A DNA stretch of 64,000 nt from Mucilaginibacter saanensis. Lineage in GTDB: Bacteria; Bacteroidota; Bacteroidia; Sphingobacteriales; Sphingobacteriaceae. Of the stretch, positions 7,697-16,032 are shown piece after piece. Position 1 is the stretch's first letter. Every line of letters begins with the position of its first letter. The stretch covers positions 682,001 to 746,000 of the forward strand of contig NZ_JACHBZ010000001.1 of assembly GCF_014200575.1 (NCBI RefSeq), in the 5' to 3' direction. Under the pieces are notes generated by a model, which was not told the DNA's origin, searched no databases, and worked only from the letters and a program-made list of their open reading frames with translations. The position numbers and the translations under genes were made by a program.

Positions 7697-9505
7697 ATGA
7701 AGATTAAAGTTTGTGGATTAAAGCAGCCCGAAAATATAGCAGCAGTGGCGGCCTTAGGGGCAAACTACCTGGGCTTTATTTGTTATGGACGTTCACCGCG
7801 CTACATTGGTGCCTTACCAGTAGAGGTACTGGCGGCAATACCTGCATCTATACACAAAACAGGCGTTTTTGTAAATGAAACCGCCCAAAATATTAATTTG
7901 CTTATTGATAAGTACGGCTTTGATACGGTACAATTACATGGCGATGAAAGCCCGGAATTTAGCAATGCTTTCAGAAACAAGGTAACTGTTATTAAAGCCT
8001 TCGGGGTTGATAACGAGTTTGATTTCGGACAGCTTGAAAATTATGCGAACAATGTTGATTATTTTATGTTCGATACCAAGACTTCCGGTTATGGTGGCTC
8101 GGGTAAAACTTTCAACTGGGATATTTTAAATAATTACCGGTTAAATGTACCTTTCTTTTTATCGGGCGGTATAAGCCTGGATAATTTGGATGAGGTAAAA
8201 AAAATAAGCCACCCGCAGTTTTATGCGGTTGATTTGAACAGTCGTTTTGAAACAGAACCGGGGATAAAAAACACGGATAAATTGGAACAAGCATTTGATA
8301 TCATCAAAAACAAAACATTACAGATGAAGTACGGAGTTAACGAACATGGTTATTATGGCGATTTTGGCGGCGCCTACATCCCCGAAATGCTATATCCAAA
8401 CGTTGAAGAACTAAGGCAACAATACATCAACATTATTAATGATGCCGATTTTAAGGCTGAGTTTGATGATTTGATGAAAAACTATGTAGGCAGGCCTTCG
8501 CCTTTATATCATGCCAAAAGATATTCTGAAAAATATGGCGCAAACATATTTTTCAAGCGCGAGGATCTGAACCATACCGGTTCGCACAAAATTAATAATG
8601 CCATTGGGCAAATTTTACTGGCTAAGCGTTTGGGTAAAAAACGCATTATTGCAGAAACCGGCGCCGGTCAACATGGTGTGGCTACAGCTACCGTATGTGC
8701 TTTGATGGGTATTGAGTGTGTAGTTTATATGGGCGAAATTGATATGGCCCGCCAGGCACCCAATGTATCCCGTATGAAAATGCTGGGCGCCACGGTAATG
8801 CCGGCATCATCGGGCAGTAAAACGCTTAAAGATGCCACTAACGAGGCTTTGCGCGACTGGATAGCCAACCCGGTTGATACTCATTACATCATCGGTTCGG
8901 TTGTTGGGCCTTACCCTTACCCAGATATGGTGGCCCGTTTTCAGTCTATCATATCCAAAGAAACTAAAAAACAGCTTGTTGAGCATACCGGTAAAGAATT
9001 GCCTGAGTATGTGCTTGCCTGCGTGGGCGGTGGAAGCAATGCTATGGGCATGTTCTATCATTTTTTAGATGATGAACAGGTTAAGCTGGTAGCCGTTGAA
9101 GCAGCCGGCAAGGGGGTTGATAGCGGTCACTCAGCAGCCACTACTTTTTTAGGTCAGGAAGGCGTATTGCATGGTAGCCGTACTATATTAATGCAAACAC
9201 CTGATGGGCAGGTTATTGAGCCCTATTCAATTTCGGCAGGGTTAGATTATCCTGGTATTGGACCGCAGCACGCGCATTTGTACAAAATAAACCGGGCGCA
9301 ATATGTAAGTGTAACAGACGATGAAGCCATGCAGGCTGGTTTGCTTTGCTCGCAGATGGAAGGTATTATCCCAGCCATTGAGTCGTCACATGCGCTTGCA
9401 CAGCTTGAGAAAATGAAGTTTAATCCCAGTGATAATGTAGTGATCTGTCTGTCGGGCAGGGGCGATAAGGATCTGGATACGTTTATAAAATATTTTGGCT
9501 ATTAG
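7697..9505 (+). CDS. trpFB: Fused phosphoribosylanthranilate isomerase / tryptophan synthase beta chain (TrpF-TrpB)
   Basis: A single 602-codon frame carries two complete enzymes. Residues 1-209 are TrpF: catalytic Cys in KVCGLKQPENI and Asp in FMFDTKTSGYGGSGKTF, with the phosphate site FLSGGI. Residues 210-602 are TrpB: YYGDFGGAYIPEML, the PLP lysine in HTGSHKINNA, GAGQHGVATA and the phosphate loop GGGSNAMG. An ATG at 8324 (Met210) sits exactly where a separate trpB would begin, but no stop separates the parts (junction KNKTLQMKYGVNEHG). Either a real fusion is made, or TrpB is also made by internal initiation. No trpC lies between trpD and this gene. Confidence 0.93.
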   Translation: MKIKVCGLKQPENIAAVAALGANYLGFICYGRSPRYIGALPVEVLAAIPASIHKTGVFVNETAQNINLLIDKYGFDTVQLHGDESPEFSNAFRNKVTVIKAFGVDNEFDFGQLENYANNVDYFMFDTKTSGYGGSGKTFNWDILNNYRLNVPFFLSGGISLDNLDEVKKISHPQFYAVDLNSRFETEPGIKNTDKLEQAFDIIKNKTLQMKYGVNEHGYYGDFGGAYIPEMLYPNVEELRQQYINIINDADFKAEFDDLMKNYVGRPSPLYHAKRYSEKYGANIFFKREDLNHTGSHKINNAIGQILLAKRLGKKRIIAETGAGQHGVATATVCALMGIECVVYMGEIDMARQAPNVSRMKMLGATVMPASSGSKTLKDATNEALRDWIANPVDTHYIIGSVVGPYPYPDMVARFQSIISKETKKQLVEHTGKELPEYVLACVGGGSNAMGMFYHFLDDEQVKLVAVEAAGKGVDSGHSAATTFLGQEGVLHGSRTILMQTPDGQVIEPYSISAGLDYPGIGPQHAHLYKINRAQYVSVTDDEAMQAGLLCSQMEGIIPAIESSHALAQLEKMKFNPSDNVVICLSGRGDKDLDTFIKYFGY

Positions 9506-9610
9506 TATATAGTTAATGATCCATTGGCCATGGCTGAAAATCACAACTCTCAATTTTAAAATTACATCACAGACGATCAATTATCGTGTGCGAAAAAATT
9601 ATCAAATAAA

Positions 9611-10381
9611 ATGAACCGTCTGAACCAGCTTTTTGTTTCAAAAAAAGACAACCTGTTATCTATATATTATACCGCCGGTTATCCAGCCTTAAATACTACT
9701 GTTGATATTGCCGAAGCTTTAGAAAAGGCAGGGGTTGATTTTCTGGAGGTAGGTTTTCCGTATTCAGATCCGGTTGCGGATGGGCCAACTATTCAGCACA
9801 GTTCTGAGCAGGCACTGGAAAACGGCATGACACTTAATGTGTTGTTTGAAGAACTTGCCGAGCTGCGTAAACGGGTTACCATACCTATATTGCTAATGGG
9901 GTATTTTAATCCGATAGTACAGTACGGTATTGAAAAATTTTGCAAAAAGGCCGCTGAGCTTGGTGTTGACGGTATTATAGTGCCTGACCTGCCCATGTAT
10001 GAGTATGAGGCCCTTTATTCGGCTCATTTTATTAACAATAACCTGAGCAATATATTTCTGGTAACACCGCAAACATCAGAAGCCCGTATCCGTAAAATTG
10101 ATGCGTTAAGCAATAGCTTTATTTACCTGCTGTCCTCATCATCCATTACCGGCGGCAGTTTGCAGCTAACCAATAATATCGAAGATTACTATAAGCGCGT
10201 TAAGGCTATGGAACTAAAAAATCCAACCATCATAGGCTTTGGTATATCAGACCGTGCCACCTTTACAAAAGCCTGTGAGTATGCCAATGGCGCCATTGTG
10301 GGCAGCAAGTTTGTAAAGCTGCTGGGCGAAGAGGATTATATGGGGAAAATACCAGGGTTTGTTGAATCGATTAGGTCGTAA
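9611..10381 (+). CDS. trpA: Tryptophan synthase alpha chain
   Basis: The 256-residue TIM barrel cleaves indole-3-glycerol phosphate to indole, which passes to TrpB. The catalytic Glu lies in VDFLEVGFPYSDPVADGPTI, with the catalytic Asp a few residues later, and GIIVPDLP is conserved. The phosphate-binding end includes GFGISDRA and GAIVGSKFV. It follows trpFB after a 105-bp gap, wider than the 2-nt gap upstream, but on the same strand and with no visible terminator between, so it is probably the last gene of the operon. Confidence 0.96.
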   Translation: MNRLNQLFVSKKDNLLSIYYTAGYPALNTTVDIAEALEKAGVDFLEVGFPYSDPVADGPTIQHSSEQALENGMTLNVLFEELAELRKRVTIPILLMGYFNPIVQYGIEKFCKKAAELGVDGIIVPDLPMYEYEALYSAHFINNNLSNIFLVTPQTSEARIRKIDALSNSFIYLLSSSSITGGSLQLTNNIEDYYKRVKAMELKNPTIIGFGISDRATFTKACEYANGAIVGSKFVKLLGEEDYMGKIPGFVESIRS

Positions 10382-10419
10382 GAAGAATAATATCCCGAGT
10401 GTGTACACTCACTTTCGCT

Positions 10420-10460
10420 CATTGATCCTCTTTTCAACAAAACTGAAAAGAGGATCAATG
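10420..10460. terminator. Long perfect hairpin after trpA
   Basis: A 17-bp perfect stem (10420-10436 with 10444-10460) closes a 7-nt loop. It lies 39 bp after the trpA stop. No T-run follows on the plus strand, so it is either an unusual terminator or an mRNA-stabilising 3' structure. A GAGTG/CACTC palindrome at 10397-10410 precedes it. Confidence 0.5.
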
Positions 10461-10557
10461 CAGTTCTCGTATTTTATATTCGAATTTTAAATTCCCTTTT
10501 ACGGCGAAGCCGGAGAGAGGGTGACCAAGCGAAGCGATGGTCGGGTGAGTCGATTAT

Positions 10558-11178
10558 TTACAGATACTGCTCCAGATCGCCTTTGCCTTCACGAATTATT
10601 TCAAAGTCGCCTGAAGTGCAGTCAACAACGGTTGATGCTACGTTATCGCCATAACCGCCATCAATAACCAGGTCAACCAAATCCTCGTATTTTTCATGGA
10701 TCAGTTCCGGATCGGTAGAGTATTCTACAATATCGTCATCATCCTTAATGGAGGTGGATAGGATAGGATTACCCAAAGCCTTTACAATTTCGCGGGCAAT
10801 GTCATTGTCGGGCACCCTGATACCCACCGTTTTTTTATTGGAGCTTAACATCTTAGGCACCATGTGGCTGGCATTAAATATAAAGGTGAATGGGCCAGGT
10901 AATGCCTTTTTTAGCACCCGGAAAGTGGCGTTATCAATAGGCTTAATATAATCAGATATATGGCTCAGATCGTAACATATAAATGAAAAATTAGCCTTTT
11001 CCGGTTTAATGTTTCTGATTTTGCATATCGCCTCAATAGCCCTATGGTTAGTGATATCGCAGCCTAAACCATAAATAGTATCGGTAGGGTATATGATCAG
11101 GCCGCCTTTGCGTAACACCTCAACTACCTGTTCAATGGCTTTTGGGTTAGGATTTTCGGGATATATTTTAATAAGCAT
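10558..11178 (-). CDS. L-threonylcarbamoyladenylate synthase (TsaC/Sua5/YwlC family)
   Basis: The 206-residue protein makes threonylcarbamoyl-AMP, the intermediate for t6A37 in tRNAs reading ANN codons. Typical motifs are GGLIIYPTDTIYGLGCD near the N-terminus, ICKIRNIKPEKANFSFICYDLSHI, LPGPFTFIFNAS and TVGIRVPDN. It lacks the extra Sua5 C-terminal domain, so it is the short form. I chose the ATG at 11176-11178 over one 48 nt upstream because the family starts here and a perfect -7 box (11189-11196) lies between the two candidates. Confidence 0.92.
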   Translation of the reverse strand: MLIKIYPENPNPKAIEQVVEVLRKGGLIIYPTDTIYGLGCDITNHRAIEAICKIRNIKPEKANFSFICYDLSHISDYIKPIDNATFRVLKKALPGPFTFIFNASHMVPKMLSSNKKTVGIRVPDNDIAREIVKALGNPILSTSIKDDDDIVEYSTDPELIHEKYEDLVDLVIDGGYGDNVASTVVDCTSGDFEIIREGKGDLEQYL

Positions 11179-11188
11179 AATATACAGA

Positions 11189-11196
11189 CAAATATA
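11189..11196 (-). promoter_or_regulatory. -7 promoter box for the tsaC-like gene
   Basis: The minus strand reads TATATTTG, a perfect TAnnTTTG. Transcription would start near 11185, leaving a leader of about 7 nt. This supports the downstream start codon. Confidence 0.55.
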
Positions 11197-11327
11197 CCTA
11201 TAAGTTGGTTTGAAATGAGCACACAAAACAGCATGACAGTTTTTTTGCCTAAATTATACTTACGAAGTTTAGTAATATTCAATATCCTACTGATCCTTTA
11301 ATCCGGTTGCTCCCGGTTCAAATAAAA

Positions 11328-11361
11328 AAAGCGGTCATCTGCATTAGCAAATGACCGCTTT
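11328..11361 (-). terminator. Intrinsic terminator of yceI
   Basis: Stem AAAGCGGTCAT / ATGACCGCTTT (11328-11338 with 11351-11361) has a 12-nt loop. On the minus strand it is followed by a T-rich run, which suits termination of the yceI transcript. Confidence 0.75.
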
Positions 11362-11466
11362 ATAATAAATTTTAAGCTGTTAAGGTGTTTCAATAATGCC
11401 GTGTTGTCACTTGGGTAACAACACAGGCATTTTAAATGTTAAAACACAGCAACAGCATTAAAACAA

Positions 11467-12009
11467 TTAAGCTTGTTTAGCAAACTGAACGTTGATCAAC
11501 AGTTTAATATCTTCGCCAACCACAATAGATCCGGCTTCGGTTACGCCATCCCAGGTTAAGCCAAAATCTTTACGGTTAACTTTGCCGGTTATTTCGAAAC
11601 CTGCTTTGGTGTTACCATAAAAATCAGCTGCTGAACCGCCAAATTCTGCATTCAGTGTTACTGCTTTGGTTACATCTTTTATAGTCAGGTCGCCTTTTAA
11701 TTCAAACTCGTCATCATCAGTCTTGGTTAATGAGGTTGATTTAAAGCTGATTTTTGGATATTTTTCTGCGTCAAAGAACTCAGCCGATTTCAAGTGCTCA
11801 TCGCGCTGGCTTTGGTTAGTGTCAATACTGTTGATATCAAGTGAAAAGCTTACTTCGGCGTTTTCAAAATCATCATTATCAGTTATCAGTTCGCCTTCAA
11901 AGCTTTTAAAAAAGCCGCTCACTGTTGATATAACTAAATGTTTTACCTTAAATTGTACTTCTGAATGCATTGGGTCGATAACCCATTTTGTTGCTGTTTC
12001 TGTTGCCAT
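11467..12009 (-). CDS. YceI-family polyisoprenoid/lipid-binding protein
   Basis: The 180-residue protein matches YceI along its length: WVIDPMHSEVQFKVKHLVIS at the start, then FFKSFEGEL, DEHLKSAEFFDAEKYPKISF and GKVNRKDFGLTW near the end. The family forms a lipocalin-like beta-barrel that binds isoprenoid quinones or other amphiphiles. No signal peptide is visible (MATETATKWVID), so this copy is probably cytoplasmic, unlike the periplasmic E. coli YceI. Its promoter region carries a perfect 34-bp palindrome, suggesting tight control by a dimeric regulator. A terminator follows at 11328-11361. Confidence 0.92.
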   Translation of the reverse strand: MATETATKWVIDPMHSEVQFKVKHLVISTVSGFFKSFEGELITDNDDFENAEVSFSLDINSIDTNQSQRDEHLKSAEFFDAEKYPKISFKSTSLTKTDDDEFELKGDLTIKDVTKAVTLNAEFGGSAADFYGNTKAGFEITGKVNRKDFGLTWDGVTEAGSIVVGEDIKLLINVQFAKQA

Positions 12010-12034
12010 GATTTTTTTAATTTTTTTTGTTGAT

Positions 12035-12078
12035 CAAATATAAGAACAAAAATAGATGTTTAAACATCTATTTTTGTT
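12035..12078 (-). promoter_or_regulatory. yceI promoter with a perfect 34-bp palindromic operator
   Basis: On the minus strand TATATTTG (12035-12042) is a perfect -7 box for yceI. Just upstream, 12045-12078 is a perfect inverted repeat with 17-nt arms and no spacer; the centre is GATGTTTAAACATC. It would cover the -33 region, as expected for a repressor site. No gene ends here, so a terminator role is unlikely. The divergent gene at 12173 may share control. Confidence 0.7.
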
Positions 12079-12172
12079 TAATTACAATTTGCAGACATTC
12101 AATTACAAGTTTAACCATACAATTGCGCTATTGTTTAACTTTAAAAGTTATTTTTATATTAAATAATTACCT

Positions 12173-13813
12173 ATGAGAAAGTTATTTATTGCCTCATTCA
12201 TTATCATTTTTGCGGTGCTTATTGCATGGACGTTGATATGGAAACCAGCGGCATGGTCATTCCTGGTCATTGTGCCGTTATATGTTATCGGCTTTTATGA
12301 TCTTGTTCAAAAAAAACATAGCATAGTTCGCAACTTTCCGGTATTTGGGCACCTGCGCTTTTTGATGGAAGAGCTTCGCCCCAAGATATACCAGTATTTT
12401 ATTGAAAGCGATACCAATGGAACACCGTTTAACCGGCAAAATCGCAGTGTAATATATCAGCGTGCAAAAAAAGTTGATGATACTCGCCCGTTTGGCACCG
12501 AGCTTGATGTGTATGAGAACGGTTATGAGTGGCTTAATCACAGCATTGCAGCTATTGACCACCACCAGCTTAATTTGTCACCACGGGTAAGGGTTGGTGG
12601 TCCTGATTGTAAGCAGCCTTACATGGCAAGCGTTTACAACATCTCGGCTATGAGTTTTGGTTCGCTGAGCGAAAATGCTATTCTTGCTTTAAACGGGGGT
12701 GCCAAATTGGGGAATTTTGCTCATAACACGGGCGAAGGCGGTTTAAGCGATTATCACCTGCAGCCCGGTGGCGATATCATTTGGCAAATAGGTACAGGAT
12801 ATTTTAGCTGTCGCCATCAGGATGGTACTATTGATTACGATGCATTTGCACAGCGTGCAGTTTTGCCGCAGGTAAAAATGATCGAGATCAAGCTATCGCA
12901 GGGAGCTAAGCCGGGGCATGGCGGTATTTTACCCGCAGCTAAGGTTACCCCTGAAATTGCGCGTATCAGGCTGGTAGAGATGGGGCAGGACGTAGTATCG
13001 CCGCCATACCATACCGCCTTTAACAATCCCATAGGTTTAATGGCGTTTATTAAAAAACTGCGCGACCTATCTGGTGGTAAGCCTGTTGGATTTAAACTTT
13101 GCGTGGGCCACAAAAGTGAGTTCCTGGCGATATGTAAGGCAATGATAAAAACGGGCATCTATCCCGATTTTATTACGGTGGATGGGGGCGAAGGAGGTAC
13201 GGGAGCAGCTCCGCTGGAGTTCTCGAACTCGGTAGGGATGCCCCTGCGCGAGGCCCTGGCCTTTATTTATGACGCCCTTACGGGTTTTGATATCAAAAGG
13301 CATATCAAGATCATTGCATCGGGCAAGGTGGCTACCGGGTTTGACCTGGTGAAGAATTTTGCCCTGGGTGCGGATATGTGCAACAGTGCCCGTGGAATGA
13401 TGTTTGCCCTCGGCTGTATACAGGCCCTGGAATGCAATATGAACACCTGCCCAACCGGTGTAGCCACACAGGATAAAAGCCTGATGCGCGGCCTGGTGGT
13501 TGATGATAAAAAGGTACGTGTGGCCAACTTTCATAATCAAACCGTGAGCAGCGCCATTCAAATGATAGGGGCGGCTGGCTTAACAAAGCCCTGCGATTTG
13601 CACCGCATGTTTATTTATCGCCGTATCAATCACAGCCACATACAAACTTACGGCGAGCTGTTTCCATACATCCCCAAAGGCAGCTTGCTCAATACGCCAC
13701 ATCCCTCAACTTTTGAGCTTGACATGGCCCTGAGCAGCGAGAATACCTTTGTACCTGATTATACCGTGGTCACTAATATTGACTATAGTAACGTAAGCTC
13801 GTATTTGAGCTAA
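12173..13813 (+). CDS. FMN-binding glutamate synthase family protein, membrane anchored
   Basis: The 546-residue protein has two membrane helices at about 3-22 and 26-45, then the FMN/Fe-S synthase domain of glutamate synthase. Motifs include SVYNISAMSFGSLSENA, NTGEGGLSDYH, SQGAKPGHGG, TVDGGEGGTGAAP and the cysteine cluster CIQALECNMNTCPTG. The glutaminase domain and the GXGXG C-terminal domain of full GltB are absent. Stand-alone proteins of this type occur widely in Bacteroidota and their physiological reaction is uncertain, so it should not be called glutamate synthase outright. It is monocistronic and divergent from yceI. Confidence 0.9.
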   Translation: MRKLFIASFIIIFAVLIAWTLIWKPAAWSFLVIVPLYVIGFYDLVQKKHSIVRNFPVFGHLRFLMEELRPKIYQYFIESDTNGTPFNRQNRSVIYQRAKKVDDTRPFGTELDVYENGYEWLNHSIAAIDHHQLNLSPRVRVGGPDCKQPYMASVYNISAMSFGSLSENAILALNGGAKLGNFAHNTGEGGLSDYHLQPGGDIIWQIGTGYFSCRHQDGTIDYDAFAQRAVLPQVKMIEIKLSQGAKPGHGGILPAAKVTPEIARIRLVEMGQDVVSPPYHTAFNNPIGLMAFIKKLRDLSGGKPVGFKLCVGHKSEFLAICKAMIKTGIYPDFITVDGGEGGTGAAPLEFSNSVGMPLREALAFIYDALTGFDIKRHIKIIASGKVATGFDLVKNFALGADMCNSARGMMFALGCIQALECNMNTCPTGVATQDKSLMRGLVVDDKKVRVANFHNQTVSSAIQMIGAAGLTKPCDLHRMFIYRRINHSHIQTYGELFPYIPKGSLLNTPHPSTFELDMALSSENTFVPDYTVVTNIDYSNVSSYLS

Positions 13814-13856
13814 GTTGCTATGATTACTATGAGATTTAGCTCTTGTAGCTGTGTTT

Positions 13857-13933
13857 TGTCATTCTAAGGAACGAAGAATCTGTTATGGGGACGTTTGTGC
13901 CGTAAAATGGATTCTTCGTTCCTCAGCATGACA
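13857..13933. repeat. Inverted intergenic repeat (TGTCATTCT...AACGAAGAATC type)
   Basis: Two imperfect 24-nt arms (13857-13880 and 13910-13933) face each other across about 29 nt. The arms carry GGAACGAAGAATC and its complement. A diverged relative lies at 51175-51257. Elements of this kind are scattered between genes in many Bacteroidota. Confidence 0.65.
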
Positions 13934-13946
13934 GATTGGTACAATA

Positions 13947-13976
13947 AAAAAGGGGAAGCTTTTGCTTCCCCTTTTT
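13947..13976. terminator. Bidirectional terminator
   Basis: Stem AAAAAGGGGAAGC / GCTTCCCCTTTTT has the loop TTTT. It lies between the convergent glutamate-synthase-like gene and sucC, and has T-rich ends on both strands. Confidence 0.88.
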
Positions 13977-13996
13977 CAATATATTCAATTGGCTAA

Positions 13997-15190
13997 TTAC
14001 AGAGCCAATACTTCTTTAACTCTTTCAGCAGCTTCTTTCAGCAATATAGCCGAGAATACTTTAAGGCCTGAATTGTCTATCAGTTCTTTAGCCTCTGCTG
14101 CGTTGGTACCTTGTAAACGTACAATGATAGGTACAGGAATGTTGCCAATTTCTTTGTAAGCATCAATAACACCTTGTGCAACACGGTCGCAACGTACTAT
14201 ACCACCAAAAATATTGATCAGGATAGCTTTAACGTTAGGGTCAGACAGGATGATGTTAAAACCAGCCTTAACAGTTTGTGCATTAGCAGTACCACCAACA
14301 TCTAAAAAGTTAGCAGGCTCGCCACCGGCAATTTTAATAATATCCATGGTAGCCATAGCTAATCCGGCACCGTTAACCATACAGCCAACATTACCATCAA
14401 GCTTTACATAGTTAAGGTTTGATTTGCTTGCTTCTACTTCGGTAGGGTCTTCCTCATCGGTATCGCGCATAGCGGCATAATCAGGATGACGGTATAATGC
14501 GTTATCATCAATATTTACTTTAGCATCAACTGCTAAAATTTTATTATCTGATGTTTTTAATACCGGGTTAATTTCAAATTGCGAAGAATCAGTAGCCTCA
14601 TAAGCTTTATATAGGGCAGCTATGAATTTGGTCATATCTTTAAAAGCCTCACCCGATAAACCTAAGTTAAAAGCAATCTTACGGGTTTGGAAACCTTGTA
14701 AACCAACCTTAGGGTCAATTTCCTCTTTAAATATTAATTCAGGGGTTGAGTGTGCAACTTCCTCAATGTCCATACCACCTTCGGTACTGTACATGATAAT
14801 GTTGCGGCCCTTTGCGCGGTCAAGCAGTACGCTCATGTAAAACTCTTTAGTTTCACTTTCGCCCGGATAGTAAACATCCTGTGCTACTAAAACCTTTTTT
14901 ACTTTTTTACCTTCAGGTCCGGTTTGTGGAGTAACCAACTGCATGCCAATAATGTTGCCTGCAATTTCTTTAACCTGGTCAAGGTTTTTAGCCAGCTTTA
15001 CACCGCCACCCTTACCACGGCCACCGGCGTGAATTTGTGCCTTTATTACTACCCAGCTTGATCCCAGGTCTTCTTTCAATTTTAGGGCAGCTTCAGCCGC
15101 CTGCTCAACAGTATCGGCAACAATGCCTTCCTGAACTCTAACGCCAAAGCTCTTTAATATGGCTTTGCCCTGATATTCGTGAATATTCAT
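13997..15190 (-). CDS. sucC: Succinate-CoA ligase (ADP-forming) beta subunit
   Basis: The 397-residue protein starts MNIHEYQGKAILKSFGVRV, the typical SucC N-terminus, and has the ATP-grasp domain (KAQIHAGGRGKGGGVKLAK). Later come FEINPVLKTSDNKILAVDAK, the acidic metal-binding part, and GCMVNGAGLAMATMD followed by NIFGGIVRCD in the CoA-ligase domain. It couples succinyl-CoA hydrolysis to nucleoside triphosphate synthesis in the TCA cycle. The alpha subunit gene sucD is not adjacent, so the two subunits are encoded apart. Its stop is just beyond the bidirectional terminator at 13947-13976. Confidence 0.97.
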   Translation of the reverse strand: MNIHEYQGKAILKSFGVRVQEGIVADTVEQAAEAALKLKEDLGSSWVVIKAQIHAGGRGKGGGVKLAKNLDQVKEIAGNIIGMQLVTPQTGPEGKKVKKVLVAQDVYYPGESETKEFYMSVLLDRAKGRNIIMYSTEGGMDIEEVAHSTPELIFKEEIDPKVGLQGFQTRKIAFNLGLSGEAFKDMTKFIAALYKAYEATDSSQFEINPVLKTSDNKILAVDAKVNIDDNALYRHPDYAAMRDTDEEDPTEVEASKSNLNYVKLDGNVGCMVNGAGLAMATMDIIKIAGGEPANFLDVGGTANAQTVKAGFNIILSDPNVKAILINIFGGIVRCDRVAQGVIDAYKEIGNIPVPIIVRLQGTNAAEAKELIDNSGLKVFSAILLKEAAERVKEVLAL

Positions 15191-15234
15191 GTTATTTGAA
15201 GAATTTGCGGTAAATCTACAATTTTGTTATCAAG

Positions 15235-15342
15235 TATCAAGTAATTAGTATCAGGTATTACATGGCAATTATCGCGATTTTTTATAATAGGGCTTAATAC
15301 TTAATTGTAGTTGTCTTGATACCTGATACTCACTACTTGATA
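15235..15342. repeat. Inverted repeat of the ATCAAGTA/TACTTGAT type
   Basis: Arms at 15235-15260 and 15317-15342 are complementary with a few mismatches (ATCAAGTA...GTATCAGGTAT against its reverse complement) and are separated by 56 nt. It lies upstream of both sucC and the ABC gene and looks like a small mobile palindrome. Confidence 0.6.
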
Positions 15343-15353
15343 CCAAAAAAAAC

Positions 15354-15361
15354 TAACTTTG
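15354..15361 (+). promoter_or_regulatory. -7 promoter box for the ABC ATPase gene
   Basis: TAACTTTG is a perfect TAnnTTTG and ends 4 nt before the ATG at 15366. Transcription would begin within about 1 nt of the start codon, implying a leaderless mRNA. Confidence 0.55.
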
Positions 15362-15365
15362 TAAA

Positions 15366-16019
15366 ATGCTAAAAGCTAATTCTATTCATAAGTCATACGG
15401 GCAGCTGCAAATATTAAAGGGTGTTGACCTTGAGGTACAGCAGGGCGAGATTGTAACTATTGTAGGTGCATCAGGAGCCGGTAAAAGCTCCCTGCTTAAT
15501 ATTTTGGGTACTTTGGACAGGCCCGACTCCGGGCAGCTGTTTATTAATAATATAGAACTTAGTAAGCTGAGTAACAAAAACCTGAGCGACTTCCGCAACC
15601 GTGAAATTGGTTTTATATTTCAGTTTCACCATTTACTGGCCGAGTTTACCGCGGTTGAAAATGTTTGTATCCCGGCGTTTATTGCCGGTACCAGCCGCTC
15701 AGATGCTGAACGCAAGGCTACAGAATTATTGGAGTTGCTGGGTTTAAAAGACAGGATAAATCATAAACCCAATGAGCTGTCTGGCGGCGAGCAGCAACGT
15801 GTGGCTGTAGCGCGTGCACTCATTAATAACCCGGCATTGATATTTGCCGACGAACCTTCGGGTAACCTGGATTCGGTAAATGCCCTTGAACTTCATGAAT
15901 TATTTATTAAGTTGAGAAACGATTTTAACCAAACATTTGTAATAGTTACGCATAATGAGGACCTTGCCAATCTTTCAGATCGTACGGTGTTAATGAAGGA
16001 TGGTTTAATTGTTCAATAG
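15366..16019 (+). CDS. ABC transporter ATP-binding protein (LolD/MacB-like)
   Basis: The 217-residue ATPase has Walker [10 protein letters not shown] (34-42), the Q-loop IFQFHHLL, the signature [15 protein letters not shown], Walker [13 protein letters not shown] and the H-loop VTHNED. The GNLDS after Walker B and the insertion [10 protein letters not shown] are typical of the LolD/FtsE/MacB group, which work with FtsX-like permeases to extract lipoproteins or export substrates. No permease gene is adjacent, so the partner is encoded elsewhere. It leads a likely three-gene operon with overlapping or closely spaced downstream genes. Confidence 0.92.
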   Translation: MLKANSIHKSYGQLQILKGVDLEVQQGEIVTIVGASGAGKSSLLNILGTLDRPDSGQLFINNIELSKLSNKNLSDFRNREIGFIFQFHHLLAEFTAVENVCIPAFIAGTSRSDAERKATELLELLGLKDRINHKPNELSGGEQQRVAVARALINNPALIFADEPSGNLDSVNALELHELFIKLRNDFNQTFVIVTHNEDLANLSDRTVLMKDGLIVQ

Positions 16020-16032
16020 TTGTATTGTAAGC

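Noticed and set aside
8324..9505. Separate trpB gene starting at Met210
   Set aside because: No stop codon separates it from trpF, so I list one fused gene and mention internal initiation as an alternative.
11179..11226. Longer N-terminus for the tsaC-like gene
   Set aside because: The extra 16 residues are not family-like, and the promoter box at 11189-11196 lies inside them.
13067..13561. Minus-strand frame of 164 codons
   Set aside because: It is antisense to the highly conserved Fe-S and FMN part of the glutamate-synthase-like gene and matches no family.
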